Positions 39,063-48,381 of a stretch of 64,000 nucleotides of DNA are shown here, one piece after another. Numbering within the stretch: position 1 is the stretch's first letter; each line of letters opens with the position of its first letter. The stretch is from Erwinia sp. HDF1-3R (GTDB taxonomy: Bacteria > Pseudomonadota > Gammaproteobacteria > Enterobacterales > Enterobacteriaceae): assembly GCF_039621855.1 (NCBI RefSeq), contig NZ_CP155071.1, forward strand, positions 4,092,001 to 4,156,000. Direction: 5' to 3'. The notes beneath the pieces were generated by a model. That model did not search any database, was not told the DNA's origin, and worked only from the letters and a program-made list of their open reading frames with translations. The translations under genes and the position numbers were made by a program.

Positions 39063-39273
39063 CGTTCCTCTCCCGTCGGAGTGAGTGGCAAAATCGAGAA
39101 AAAATTCCCGAATTCGCTGAGAGTGTGGTTCTTAATGAATTATTTGAGTAAATTAAGGCAACATGGCACGTTCAGCCAACTTATCTCTTCCGTGTACTCG
39201 TTAAAATCGGCGATTATTTTTTGGCTTACGTCAGCGCTACCATAGCAATTTTGCTGCACTACAAGGAATGCAA

Positions 39274-40782
39274 ATGAAGAAACTGCTCCCGTTACTTATC
39301 GGCCTGAGTCTGGGCGGCTTCAGCGTCGGCAGTCAGGCGGAGAACCTGCTGCAGGTTTATCAGCAGGCCCGGTTGTCTAACCCCGATCTGCGCAGTTCTG
39401 CAGCCGACCGCGATGCGGCCTTTGAGAAAATCAACGAAGCGCGTAGCCCACTGCTTCCCCAGCTCGGTCTGGGTGCTGATTATACTTATAATAATGGATA
39501 TCGCGACAGCAGTGGCCTGCACTCTAAAACGGCCAGCGGCTCGCTACAGCTTACGCAAACCATTTTTGATATGTCAAAATGGCGCGCCCTGACCCTGCAG
39601 GAGAAGCAGGCGGGCATTCAGGATGTCACCTATCAGAATGCACAGCAAACGCTGATTCTGAACACGGCGACCGCCTATTTTAACGTGCTGAACGCCATTG
39701 ATACGCTCTCCTATATCGAAGCGCAGAAACAGTCAATCTACCGCCAGCTCGATCAGACCACCCAGCGCTTTAACGTGGGTCTGGTCGCGATTACCGACGT
39801 GCAGAATGCCCGCTCACAGTACGACACCGTGCTGGCCAACGAAGTGACCGCGCGTAATGCGCTGGATAACAACGTGGAAACGCTGCGTCAGGTCACCGGC
39901 AACTACTACCCAAGCCTGGCCTCGCTGAACGTTGACAGTTTCAGAACCGAGAAACCTCAGCCGGTTAACGCGCTGCTGAAGGAAGCGGAAAGCCGCAACC
40001 TGAGCCTGCTCTCCGCGCGTCTGACTCAGGATCTGTCTCGTGAAGAGATTCGCCTGGCGGAAACCGGTCATATGCCGACGGTGGATCTGACGGCCTCTAC
40101 CGGCCTGACCAATAGCAAATACGGCGGCCGCTACGCAGAACGTACCACCTCGACCACTGATAATATCAGTGGATCTAACCAGGTGGGCCTGAGCTTCTCC
40201 CTGCCGCTGTATAGCGGCGGCTCGGTCACTTCACAGGTGAAACAGGCGCAGTATGCTTTCGTCTCCTCCAGCGAGCAGCTTGAGAGCGCGCACCGTTCGG
40301 CGGTTCAGACCGTTCGTTCGTCATTCAACAACGTGAATGCCTCTATCAGCAGCATCGAAGCCTATAAGCAGGCGGTGGTTTCCGCTCAAAGCTCTCTGGA
40401 TGCGATGGAAGCCGGTTATCAGGTTGGTACCCGCACGATCGTGGACGTGCTGGATGCGACCTCAACCCTGTATAACGCGAAGCAGCAGCTTGCCAATGCC
40501 CGCTACAGCTACATGATCAACCAGCTGAATATCAAATCAGCGCTGGGTACGCTAAACGAGCAGGATTTGCAGTCGCTGAACAGCCGTCTGGGTAAAGATG
40601 TTCCAACGTCGCCCGAAACCGTCGCGCCTGAAACGCCGCAGCAAAATGCCTCCGCTAACAGTGGCGATACCTCATCGGCAGTGCAAAAAACCGCTGCTGA
40701 TACGGGCGACACAGCAGCAGCACCTGCAGCGGTTCATCGTAGCGCACCGGTCAGCACCCGCCGCAATCCCTTCAGTCACTGA
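39274..40782 (+). CDS. tolC: Outer-membrane efflux and type I secretion channel TolC
   Basis: A 502-residue protein forming the trimeric outer-membrane/periplasmic channel for AcrAB-type pumps and type I secretion. A signal peptide (MKKLLPLLIGLSLGGFSVGS, cut before ENLLQVYQQ) is preceded by AAGGA six bases upstream, which decides for the ATG at 39274 over the one at 39268. It shows the two-fold OEP repeat, with ARLSNPDLRSSAADRDAAFEKINEARSPLLP in the first half and the matching KQAQYAFVSSSEQLESAHRS in the second. The C-terminal tail is variable. An intrinsic terminator follows. TolC would be the natural outer-membrane exit for the double-glycine peptide encoded near 57.3 kb. Confidence 0.97.
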   Translation: MKKLLPLLIGLSLGGFSVGSQAENLLQVYQQARLSNPDLRSSAADRDAAFEKINEARSPLLPQLGLGADYTYNNGYRDSSGLHSKTASGSLQLTQTIFDMSKWRALTLQEKQAGIQDVTYQNAQQTLILNTATAYFNVLNAIDTLSYIEAQKQSIYRQLDQTTQRFNVGLVAITDVQNARSQYDTVLANEVTARNALDNNVETLRQVTGNYYPSLASLNVDSFRTEKPQPVNALLKEAESRNLSLLSARLTQDLSREEIRLAETGHMPTVDLTASTGLTNSKYGGRYAERTTSTTDNISGSNQVGLSFSLPLYSGGSVTSQVKQAQYAFVSSSEQLESAHRSAVQTVRSSFNNVNASISSIEAYKQAVVSAQSSLDAMEAGYQVGTRTIVDVLDATSTLYNAKQQLANARYSYMINQLNIKSALGTLNEQDLQSLNSRLGKDVPTSPETVAPETPQQNASANSGDTSSAVQKTAADTGDTAAAPAAVHRSAPVSTRRNPFSH

Positions 40783-40793
40783 TTATTCCCCCC

Positions 40794-40819
40794 AGGGCAG
40801 TATTAACTGCCCTTTTTTC
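40794..40819 (+). terminator. Rho-independent terminator of tolC
   Basis: AGGGCAGT (40794-40801) pairs with ACTGCCCT (40806-40813) around ATTA, directly followed by a T run. This isolates tolC from the acyl cluster downstream. Confidence 0.93.
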
Positions 40820-41220
40820 AATACTCACGCCTCATATCTCAATAATATTCCGCGCCTCTTTATTTAAATTTTTTTCTATTTCACGATCGTACGCCCTGTG
40901 TTGAAATGCGTCTCAAATTTATCCACCGATTAATTATCATGCCATTTTTCAGGCACTATATAAATAACCACAGGCATAATTAAAACTGGAAAAATATCAC
41001 CAGTGCCGTCTGAATGATTTTCATAAAAGCAGGTGGCGGTTACAGGCTCGTTTTTAAAAGCTCCCAACGCCTCTTTGTTAACGCTATAAATGCCCTGTAG
41101 TGTTTGACGAAAATTAACAAGGTACTTAAAAAAACACATATGAACGCCCCACAGGTTAAATAGTGATGAGAGAATAAAATCATTAAGCACAAGTGGGGAA
41201 ATTAAAGGATAAGCAGATCG
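40820..41220. other. AT-rich gene-free junction before the acyl cluster
   Basis: About 400 bp with no credible coding sequence; an antisense frame here continues over the transferase gene and is spurious. It probably holds the promoter of the 16-gene cluster. In E. coli ygiB follows tolC directly, so this is the left junction of the inserted block. AAAGGA at 41204-41209 is the likely ribosome binding site of the first gene. Confidence 0.55.
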
Positions 41221-41589
41221 GTGAATCTTGGTGTGGATATAGTCGCCATAGATCGTCTCGCAGGCGCTCTTACAAACAGCGGTGAAGCATTTATTTCTCG
41301 CGTACTCACGACACAGGAAAGAGTATATCTGGAACCAGTACGGGATAATACTGAGCGATTTGCCGGTTTTTGGGCAGCGAAAGAAGCGGCCGTTAAAGCA
41401 CTGGGGCTGGGATTTCGCCATGGCATCTCCTTTCACGATATAGAAATCGTTCATGATGAACACGGATGTCCCCGCTATCACTTCAGTGGGGAATTTTTGA
41501 GGCTGGCGAGTGAAAAAAAAATTCAGTCGGCAACCTTAAGTATTTCGCACTGTTCCACCTATGCGGTGGCTGTAGCCGCACTGAGCTAA
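41221..41589 (+). CDS. AcpS-type 4'-phosphopantetheinyl transferase (GTG start)
   Basis: A 122-residue holo-ACP synthase that would load phosphopantetheine from CoA onto the cluster's own ACP. AcpS hallmarks are an N-terminal GVDIVAIDR with metal-binding D6, and RFAGFWAAKEAAVKALGLGF with K54 and E55. LSISHCSTYAVAVA follows near the end. The length is that of AcpS, not of Sfp-type enzymes. The housekeeping acpS lies elsewhere (beside pdxJ in enterobacteria), so this is a dedicated second copy. It is the first gene of the cluster, 16 bases before the ketoreductase. Confidence 0.9.
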   Translation: MNLGVDIVAIDRLAGALTNSGEAFISRVLTTQERVYLEPVRDNTERFAGFWAAKEAAVKALGLGFRHGISFHDIEIVHDEHGCPRYHFSGEFLRLASEKKIQSATLSISHCSTYAVAVAALS

Positions 41590-41605
41590 GCACCGGAGAA
41601 TATTA

Positions 41606-42361
41606 ATGGTTATTTATCCCAATCTTGCTGATAAAAATGTTGTGGTTACCGGCGCCAGTGGCGATATCGGCATCGCTATTTGCCGACATTTTCTACGTCA
41701 GGAGTGTAATGTCTACGCCGTTTATAAAAATAACCCGCAGCAGCTGCAGGAGCTCAAAAATACGCATCCGCAGGCTGCGCGTCTGGAACTCTGCCAGTGT
41801 GATATTACCCAACGCGACGAAGTCGGGCAGCTTGCTAACGCTATCGGCGAAAAGATCGAAGAGCTGCATATTCTGGTAAATAACGCAGGCCTGTGCAGGG
41901 ATACGCTCTTTTCAGAGATGAACTGGCAAATGTTCGACGACGTTATGCAGACAAATCTCTACGGCACTTTCAATATCTGTAAGGCGATGATTCGGTTACT
42001 GAGTCTGGCTGACGCGGCCACCATCGTTAATATCGCCTCCGTCGCCGGTATTACCGCCAGCTTTGGACAGACCAACTACAGCGCGGCAAAAGCGGGCGTG
42101 ATTGGCTTTACGCGCACGCTGGCCGCTGAGTTTGCCACCCGTGGGATCCGGGTGAATGCCATTGCCCCTGGCGTGATTGATTCCCGTATGGTGAAAAAAG
42201 TCCCTCGTCAGATCATGCGCTCAATAATGACGGCGATCCCCCTTCGCCGTCAGGGGAGCGTTGATGAGGTCGCCAGCGTTGCGACGTTTTTAAGCTCCTC
42301 CGAGGCCAGCTACATCGTCGGTCAGACGCTGACCGTCGACGGCGGTCTGATTATGCGATAG
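41606..42361 (+). CDS. FabG-like 3-oxoacyl-ACP reductase
   Basis: A 251-residue short-chain dehydrogenase that should reduce the beta-keto group made by the cluster's ketosynthase. The Rossmann motif TGASGDIG is at 15-22, NNAG at 92-95, N117, and the catalytic S145, Y158 and K162 (NIASVAG, NYSAAKAG with normal Y-x3-K spacing). The C-terminus ends GQTLTVDGGLIMR, typical of FabG. It shares the cluster's close spacing: 16 bases from the transferase and 19 bases before the dehydratase. Confidence 0.92.
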   Translation: MVIYPNLADKNVVVTGASGDIGIAICRHFLRQECNVYAVYKNNPQQLQELKNTHPQAARLELCQCDITQRDEVGQLANAIGEKIEELHILVNNAGLCRDTLFSEMNWQMFDDVMQTNLYGTFNICKAMIRLLSLADAATIVNIASVAGITASFGQTNYSAAKAGVIGFTRTLAAEFATRGIRVNAIAPGVIDSRMVKKVPRQIMRSIMTAIPLRRQGSVDEVASVATFLSSSEASYIVGQTLTVDGGLIMR

Positions 42362-42380
42362 CGAATAAAGGATTACACGA

Positions 42381-42968
42381 GTGAAAAACAGTAAAAGCCT
42401 TGTCTCACCGCAGCTGCTTCTGAAGATGGGCGCGTGGCGCTCACCGATATTTATGGTAGATCGCATCACTGATTTCAGGCCTGGAGAAAATGGCACGATT
42501 ACCGTAATGAAGCATGTCTCTTTTAACGATCCCTATATCAATGGGCATTTCCCGGATAACCCGGTAATGCCCGGCGTAATGATTGCAGAGATATTTGGTC
42601 AGGCAAGTGAGTATCTCAGCCTGCTAAATGATTACTGTCTGGCGCATTATAAGGTTTGCGGCAGCGAACTAAAAAAATTCGATGATATTTCCCAGTCGCT
42701 CCATACGCAGGAAGGGAAAGAACGGGTACTGGCTGAGAGACACCGTATTGTCGGCTTTCTGGCCGCACAGGATCTTAAATTCAAACATGTCGTTGTACCC
42801 GGTGACACCATTGAGGTGACCAGCCAGCTCAGTATGTCAGACAGCCACGGATTTTATCATTATAACGTTAATGCACGAGTAGGCAGGCATATCGCCAGCC
42901 AGGGGAAAATTATCAATTTCCGGGTCGAGCGCGCCCGGGCTGAAAATCGTGGTGCAGTGATCAATTAA
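42381..42968 (+). CDS. FabZ-like 3-hydroxyacyl-ACP dehydratase (GTG start)
   Basis: A 195-residue hot-dog-fold protein predicted to dehydrate 3-hydroxyacyl-ACP to the enoyl product. The active-site pair is H56 in INGHFPDNPVMPGVM and E70 in IAEIFGQ, as in FabZ. The N-terminus (SPIFMVDRITDF) also fits. It is ~45 residues longer than FabZ, with an insert after LSLLNDYCLAHYKV (about 85-120) and a longer C-terminus. AAAGGA precedes the GTG by eight bases. Confidence 0.87.
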   Translation: MKNSKSLVSPQLLLKMGAWRSPIFMVDRITDFRPGENGTITVMKHVSFNDPYINGHFPDNPVMPGVMIAEIFGQASEYLSLLNDYCLAHYKVCGSELKKFDDISQSLHTQEGKERVLAERHRIVGFLAAQDLKFKHVVVPGDTIEVTSQLSMSDSHGFYHYNVNARVGRHIASQGKIINFRVERARAENRGAVIN

Positions 42969-42990
42969 TAAAAATGGAGAAGTCGACCTC

Positions 42991-43323
42991 ATGGACAGAA
43001 CAGAACTTGAAGCAGCCATCACGGAACGCAAAGAAACACTGCTCAACGTAAAACGCGGACTTATTGAACGCCTGAACCTTTATCATACGCCAGAACAAAT
43101 TGATGATGATACGCCTCTGTTTGGCAGCGGATTAAAGCTGGACTCCGTTGACGCAACTGAACTCCTGGTGTTGCTGGACAAGAAATTTGGCATCCGCGTT
43201 GGAGAAGGGGACGACCCGTCTTATATGCGCAGTGTAAATACGCTGACCTCTTTTATTATTGAGAAAAAGCACAGCGATGCTTTAGTAAATAGCAACGATT
43301 TTGTCCCGAGCGTGGAGCAATAA
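42991..43323 (+). CDS. Acyl carrier protein
   Basis: A 110-residue ACP. The attachment serine is S52 in LKLDSVDATELLVLLD, where the usual DSL is DSV. The four-helix pattern is seen with an acidic helix II and PEQIDDDTPLFGSGL before it. A charged, poorly conserved tail of ~20 residues (KKHSDALVNSNDFVPSVEQ) follows the domain. It should carry the growing chain for the neighbouring ketosynthase, ketoreductase and dehydratase. The gene ends two bases before the GcvT-like gene. Confidence 0.9.
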   Translation: MDRTELEAAITERKETLLNVKRGLIERLNLYHTPEQIDDDTPLFGSGLKLDSVDATELLVLLDKKFGIRVGEGDDPSYMRSVNTLTSFIIEKKHSDALVNSNDFVPSVEQ

Positions 43324-43325
43324 AA

Positions 43326-44576
43326 ATGAGTAATCTTTTATTTGAACTACACCAGCATAATGACGTCGTTATGACGGAACGCAACGGGATTAAAATACCG
43401 GCTCGCTATCACACACCGGAAAAAGAGCATCGTGCCGTTCGCCAAAATATTTTACTCTGTGACTATTCCCATTTCGGTAAGGCAAAAATCAGCGGAGAGA
43501 GTGCCTGGGAGCTCCTTAATGTTCTGGTAAGCGGCGACGTTTCCTCTATTCGTGATGAGCAGGCAATGTATACGCTAATGCTGGATGACCAGGGCCAGAT
43601 TATTACCGACCTGTATATCCTCTGCGACGAAGAGTCTTATCTGCTTTTTTCAGAGTGGATGACCAGTGAGGCGCTGTGTGAAAGGATCACCGCGCTGATG
43701 GCCGAGCGCGTCGGCGAATTCGACGACATTGAACAGATTATACCGCTGAATGACCAGGGGCTACTGCATATCGAAGGTCCCTACAGCTGGGAGCTGCTGG
43801 TCGAACTTTACGGTATGGACATCGCGGGCCTGCCCTTTCAGGAGCATATGCATGTTTGTGATGAGCTGATCCTGCTGAGAGCCGGTAAGCACGGTGAGTT
43901 TTCTTATAAACTTTTTGGTGACTATGCCTCGCTGGCCGATGCCTGGCAGCAGCTGGTTGAAGCGGGTGAAAAATTCGATCTCTGCCTGGGCGGCCTGGAC
44001 TATCAGCAGCAGGTGCGGCTCGAAAATCCGTGCTTTATCCCCACCCCACTGCTGTCCCTTAGCCGCTGCCCGATAGAGCTACAGCTACAGTGGATGGTGC
44101 GCTATGACAAAGATGAATTCATCGGTATGGAAGCCCTCAAAGGGCGGCTCGACGCCGGGCCGCATCGCCGCGCGATCGGGATGAGCGTTGATGGCCAACC
44201 ATCCGTGACGCTCGCCTTTGGCGATGAGGTCTTACTTGATGAAGAGGTGGTCGGCGTGGTCATTGAATGCGGCTACTCTGCTGATATTGATAAAACCATC
44301 GGTCGCCTTTTTATCGACAGCGAATTCGCCTGGGCCGATCTCTCTCATCTTACGGCCCGCAGCAGCAGCGGCGATGAGATCGCGCTGCGCACGGCTGCCG
44401 TTCCTTTCGCCCGCAACTATAGCTTCCTTATTAACCCCGCCGAACACAGCTATATCGACACACGCCGTCCTCGCGATCTCCTGCAGCAGTTTGAGTGGCA
44501 GAAAGAGCGTGAAGAACAGGAAAAAGCGGCTTCGCCTGCCGCCCCGGCGGAAATGAGTATTCAGGGAATGAAATAA
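43326..44576 (+). CDS. GcvT-like (aminomethyltransferase-fold) protein of the acyl cluster
   Basis: A 416-residue protein of the folate-binding GcvT/YgfZ/DmdA superfamily. The family pattern is visible from VRQNILLCDYSHFGKAKISGESAWELLNVLVSGDV through TLMLDDQGQIITDLYIL, IEGPYSWELLVELYG and RLENPCFIP to a C-terminal barrel with VIECGYSADIDKTIGRLFID. The last ~35 residues are a charged, alanine- and proline-rich tail. A folate-dependent one-carbon transfer on the acyl chain is the obvious guess, but no substrate can be inferred. The stop codon overlaps the KS start (TAATG), so it is firmly part of the operon. Confidence 0.8.
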   Translation: MSNLLFELHQHNDVVMTERNGIKIPARYHTPEKEHRAVRQNILLCDYSHFGKAKISGESAWELLNVLVSGDVSSIRDEQAMYTLMLDDQGQIITDLYILCDEESYLLFSEWMTSEALCERITALMAERVGEFDDIEQIIPLNDQGLLHIEGPYSWELLVELYGMDIAGLPFQEHMHVCDELILLRAGKHGEFSYKLFGDYASLADAWQQLVEAGEKFDLCLGGLDYQQQVRLENPCFIPTPLLSLSRCPIELQLQWMVRYDKDEFIGMEALKGRLDAGPHRRAIGMSVDGQPSVTLAFGDEVLLDEEVVGVVIECGYSADIDKTIGRLFIDSEFAWADLSHLTARSSSGDEIALRTAAVPFARNYSFLINPAEHSYIDTRRPRDLLQQFEWQKEREEQEKAASPAAPAEMSIQGMK

Positions 44577-47137
44577 TGCTAACACAGCGCAAACGGGTCG
44601 TGATCACCGGTATGGGGCAGCTTTCATCTATCGCCAGCAACGTGCCGGCGTTCAAACAGGCACTGTTGAATAAGACCTGTGGCATTCGGCCCAGCGAGAA
44701 ATATCATCGCTGGTTCAACGATGCCAATGCTTCAGAGGTACTGCAACCGATCGAACTGCCCGGCCTGAGCCCAGAGCAAATTGCCTCGCTGGATAACGCG
44801 GCTCTGTGGGCTTACAAAGTGGGCCTTGAAGCGCTGGAGGCGGCACGTTTGCAGGAGGCAGAACAGCGTGCGAAAACCGCGCTGATTATCGGCGTCTCCT
44901 CCGCCGGGACGGAAGCCTTTATCCCACTTTTTGAAAACCAGCCCGATGATTTCTCACTGAAAAAGGCGATTGTTTGTGGCTGTTTTTCATCCTGTAGCGC
45001 GATTGTATCCTCCCTGCTGGGCCTGAAGGGCGGCTTTGAACTACTGGCGACAGCCTGTACGGCCAGTACCAACGCGATGGGCATTGCGTTTGACCTGATC
45101 CAGAATAATAAAAACAGTACCGCGCTGGTGATTGGTACCGAGCCTATCTATTTGCCCACCTTCGCCGGTTTTTATGCGCTTCAGGCCATGAAAACCACGC
45201 CCACCAGCCCCTTTTCAGGTACGGCAGGCATGTCGATAGGGGAAGGGGCCGGTGCGCTGCTGCTGGAAGAGTACGAGCATGCCCTGGCCCGCGGCGCCAC
45301 CATCTATGGCGAAATGGTGTCGTATGCCACGTCCGGGGACGCCTATCACGATACGGCTCCCGATCCGCGAGCGGAGGGCGCCGTTCAGGTGATGAACGAT
45401 GCGCTGGCAAACGGCCAGCTGGCGCCGGAGGACATTGACTATATCAATGCCCACGGAACCGGCACCGAAGCCAACGATCGCTGTGAAACGCTGGCGATGA
45501 AAAAAGTGTTCCCACAGATTGCCTCTCTGCCGGTCAGTTCAACGAAATCCTATATTGGGCACAATATCGGTGCCGCTGGCATCATTGAGATGATCGCCTG
45601 CTTCCTTACGCTGCCAGACGAGCTGATTTTGCCGACGCTGAACTTCGGCATACCGCGTATCAACTGCGATCTCAACTACGTGCCAAACGACTTTCAGCAG
45701 GGCCACGTTGGCCTGTTTATGAAAAACAATTACGCCTTTGGCGGTAACAACTGCTGCGTTATCGCCACGCCTCACGTGGGAAGCGCACCAGAGACAGCAT
45801 ACAGGCCGCGTCGGGTGGCGATCACCGGGCGTGGGATGGTGACGTCACAGGGACACGACGTCCGATCCGTGCTGGATCGTATCTGGCAGGAAACCTCACC
45901 GCAAAACCTCACTGAGTTAACGCTGGACGATGAAACGCAGCAGCTGTTTGAAGCCATGATCGCCAATCTTCGGGGACAGAGTGAGGTTGAGGCCTTTCTT
46001 TTTGAGCGCTACGGCGATGGTGACGCATGGCGCAAAAAGCTCAAGGGAAAAACCTGGCAGCATCAGGTGACGGAGATGGAACCGCGCAAGTACCTGCGTC
46101 GCTTTGATGCCCGCAAAGCCGATGATGTCAGCACCTTTGCCTTGCTGGCGCTGACCCAGTCGATGAAGGAAGCGGGCCGAAAAATCAGACGTGACGGCCA
46201 TCGGCTTGGCTTAATTTTAGGCATGTCTCGGGGGCCTCAAAGGCGGGTCGAGCGCTATCTCAACAGCCTCTATCCTGATCCGAACAACGTGCGCACCTCT
46301 GAATTCCCAGGTTCGCTGATGAATGCCATCTCAACCTTTTGCTCAATTTCGGAAGGAATAAAAGGCTATAACACGACGCTTGCCACCGGGATCAACGCCG
46401 GCCTGGGCGCCCTGACCTATGGCTATGAACTGGTTCGCCAGGGTTTGCAGCCGGAAACCATCGTCGGCGGTGCCGATGAGTTAATGAATCCTTTTTCCGT
46501 TTATCTTCAGTCTCTGCATCGCAACCTGCTAATTACCGATACGCCGCAGGCGTATCAAATTTATAGCGATCGCTTTAACGGTTTTTTGACCGGCGAAGGA
46601 TCGGGGATGCTGTTTCTGGAAGATCTGGAGCGGGCGGCGGAACGGGGTGCACCCGTACTCGCAGAAATCATCGGCTATGGCAAAGCCAACGATACCGGCT
46701 ATTTCAGCGTTGAAAATACCGCGGGCAACGCCGGGGCCATGGCCACGGCCATCCGTCAGGCGCTGGAAGAGGCTCAGTTGAGCATTGATAACGTTTCCCT
46801 GATTTGTGGCTCAAGCATCGGCACCACCAGCAGCGATCGCGCAGAAGTTGATGCCGTGCGCCAGGTCTTTGCCGATCGGGCCGCCACGATCCCTTTTGTG
46901 AACTACAACGCCTGGTTCGGTGCGGTTGAGTCCTGTATGGGAATTCTGAATCTGATTGTGGTGACGGAAATTATGCAGCGCGGAGAGATCCCACCGCTGC
47001 CCTATACGCAATCCTTCTGCGTGGATGATATTGACTTCGTTACTGAACGCCGTCAGCAGCAGGTGGATACTGCCTTAATCCTGGGTTCAACCGAAGGGGG
47101 CAATCATTATGCGATCGTGCTGAGGAAATGCTCATGA
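44576..47137 (+). CDS. Fused ketosynthase and chain-length-factor-like didomain
   Basis: An 853-residue protein made of two complete beta-ketoacyl-synthase domains. Domain 1 (1-~405) has an intact FabF-type active site: C161 (LLATACTASTNAMG), H293 (NAHGTGTEAND), K324 and H329 (STKSYIGHNIGAAG). Domain 2 (~410-853) keeps the fold but has I606, S746, N778 and A783 at those four places, so it cannot condense and looks like a KS-beta/chain-length factor. The two halves would form the KS-CLF heterodimer interface within one chain. In aryl-polyene and aromatic type II clusters these are usually separate genes. It is the central elongation enzyme of the cluster. Confidence 0.9.
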   Translation: MLTQRKRVVITGMGQLSSIASNVPAFKQALLNKTCGIRPSEKYHRWFNDANASEVLQPIELPGLSPEQIASLDNAALWAYKVGLEALEAARLQEAEQRAKTALIIGVSSAGTEAFIPLFENQPDDFSLKKAIVCGCFSSCSAIVSSLLGLKGGFELLATACTASTNAMGIAFDLIQNNKNSTALVIGTEPIYLPTFAGFYALQAMKTTPTSPFSGTAGMSIGEGAGALLLEEYEHALARGATIYGEMVSYATSGDAYHDTAPDPRAEGAVQVMNDALANGQLAPEDIDYINAHGTGTEANDRCETLAMKKVFPQIASLPVSSTKSYIGHNIGAAGIIEMIACFLTLPDELILPTLNFGIPRINCDLNYVPNDFQQGHVGLFMKNNYAFGGNNCCVIATPHVGSAPETAYRPRRVAITGRGMVTSQGHDVRSVLDRIWQETSPQNLTELTLDDETQQLFEAMIANLRGQSEVEAFLFERYGDGDAWRKKLKGKTWQHQVTEMEPRKYLRRFDARKADDVSTFALLALTQSMKEAGRKIRRDGHRLGLILGMSRGPQRRVERYLNSLYPDPNNVRTSEFPGSLMNAISTFCSISEGIKGYNTTLATGINAGLGALTYGYELVRQGLQPETIVGGADELMNPFSVYLQSLHRNLLITDTPQAYQIYSDRFNGFLTGEGSGMLFLEDLERAAERGAPVLAEIIGYGKANDTGYFSVENTAGNAGAMATAIRQALEEAQLSIDNVSLICGSSIGTTSSDRAEVDAVRQVFADRAATIPFVNYNAWFGAVESCMGILNLIVVTEIMQRGEIPPLPYTQSFCVDDIDFVTERRQQQVDTALILGSTEGGNHYAIVLRKCS

Positions 47138-48381
47138 CGACCTCCCAGCCGGTAGCCGTGATCGGTAGTGGTACCTATAGTGGCTTTGCCAGCGACGTCC
47201 CCTCGCTGATAGCAGCCCTGGCTGCGGGTCGCTATACGCCTTCGCGTCCCTGGTTTAGCTCCGCGCGAGCGCAGACGGCGATGAAGATGGCGATCAATCC
47301 CCGTCACTCACCGTTTCCGGCGCAGAAGCATCACTGCGCCCTGACCTTTCGTCAGGTGCGGCAGGTGCTGAAAAACGTCATCGATCAGGCACTACGGGAG
47401 GCTGGACAGACGAAAGCGCTGCTGGCGGGAGAGCGCGTGCGGGTTTATCTCGTCGGCAACGGCCTGCGTACCGACATTTCTGAGGTAGTAGCCTACCAGG
47501 ATCGCAACGATCCGGAAGATCTGCTCTATTACCCTGCGATCAAAAAGCTGCATGCAGGCTCCTATGCTCAGGACAGGCTAAGTGAAGCGCTGTCAGAGGA
47601 TTATCAACTGATCCGCCCCCCTGCCACCCTTTACAGCGCCAGCGCCTCCTCAATGTCTGCGGTGCACCTTGCCCGCGCCGCTGTGTGCAGTGGGCTGGCA
47701 GACGTGGCCCTGGTGGTGGGATGGGTCGATATTCTCACCCAGGATATGCTTTTTCTTGCAGCACAAAATATGCTCGGTGAGAGTGCGGCAAGCCCCTTTA
47801 ATGGCCATGCCAGCAGCGTCCTGATGTGTAACGGCGCCGCTGCCCTGCTGATGTGTAGCGAAAACATCGCTCGCCGCGCCGGGCTTGAACCTGAATGCTA
47901 TCTGGACAGCAGCGTCAGCTATCAGCACAGCGGTATGCGTGATAACGCCGCGATAAGCGATTTTCGCACCATCGTCCACTCTATAGAGCAGGCGATGGCA
48001 CAGGCCGGTATCAATGCCGCAGACGTCGGCTGCCTGTTCCCCCACGGCAACGGCATCCCCATCAGCGACAATACCGAAACCATGGCTATCCGGAAAATCT
48101 GGGGCGAGGAAGGCGTACCCGTTGTCAGCTATAAGGCACAAATCGGCTATCTTTCAACCTGTAGTGCGCTGGTGGATTTGATTGTGGCCTGTGATGCGCT
48201 TAAGCAGCGGCGCCTGCTGCCTTTTCACACTCAGCTACCGTCAACCGCGCCCTCCCGACTGCGGTTACATACCAATAAGGGCTCCTGTCAGCTTCCTGGC
48301 CGCCATATCGTTAAAACCGCCATGGGGATGGAGGGTTCAATCGTCAGCGCCGTACTCTCAGGCCAGGACAGAACGGTATGA
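47134..48381 (+). CDS. Degenerate beta-ketoacyl-synthase-like protein
   Basis: A 415-residue thiolase-fold protein. The start at 47134 overlaps the previous stop (ATGA), with AGGAA six bases upstream. KS features remain (PVAVIGSGTYSGFASDV at the N-terminus, SASASSMSAVHLA, PHGNGIPISDNTE), but the nucleophile is S170 in place of cysteine and the second histidine is Y339; H304 and K334 are kept. A Cys-to-Ser change rules out normal condensation. It might act as an acyl-transfer or decarboxylating (KSQ-like) partner, or be structural. The function is unknown. Confidence 0.8.
   Translation: MTTSQPVAVIGSGTYSGFASDVPSLIAALAAGRYTPSRPWFSSARAQTAMKMAINPRHSPFPAQKHHCALTFRQVRQVLKNVIDQALREAGQTKALLAGERVRVYLVGNGLRTDISEVVAYQDRNDPEDLLYYPAIKKLHAGSYAQDRLSEALSEDYQLIRPPATLYSASASSMSAVHLARAAVCSGLADVALVVGWVDILTQDMLFLAAQNMLGESAASPFNGHASSVLMCNGAAALLMCSENIARRAGLEPECYLDSSVSYQHSGMRDNAAISDFRTIVHSIEQAMAQAGINAADVGCLFPHGNGIPISDNTETMAIRKIWGEEGVPVVSYKAQIGYLSTCSALVDLIVACDALKQRRLLPFHTQLPSTAPSRLRLHTNKGSCQLPGRHIVKTAMGMEGSIVSAVLSGQDRTV

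Noticed and set aside
40930-41481. 183-codon minus-strand open frame next to tolC
   Set aside because: Overlaps the AcpS-type gene on the opposite strand, which has clear motifs; no homology is apparent.
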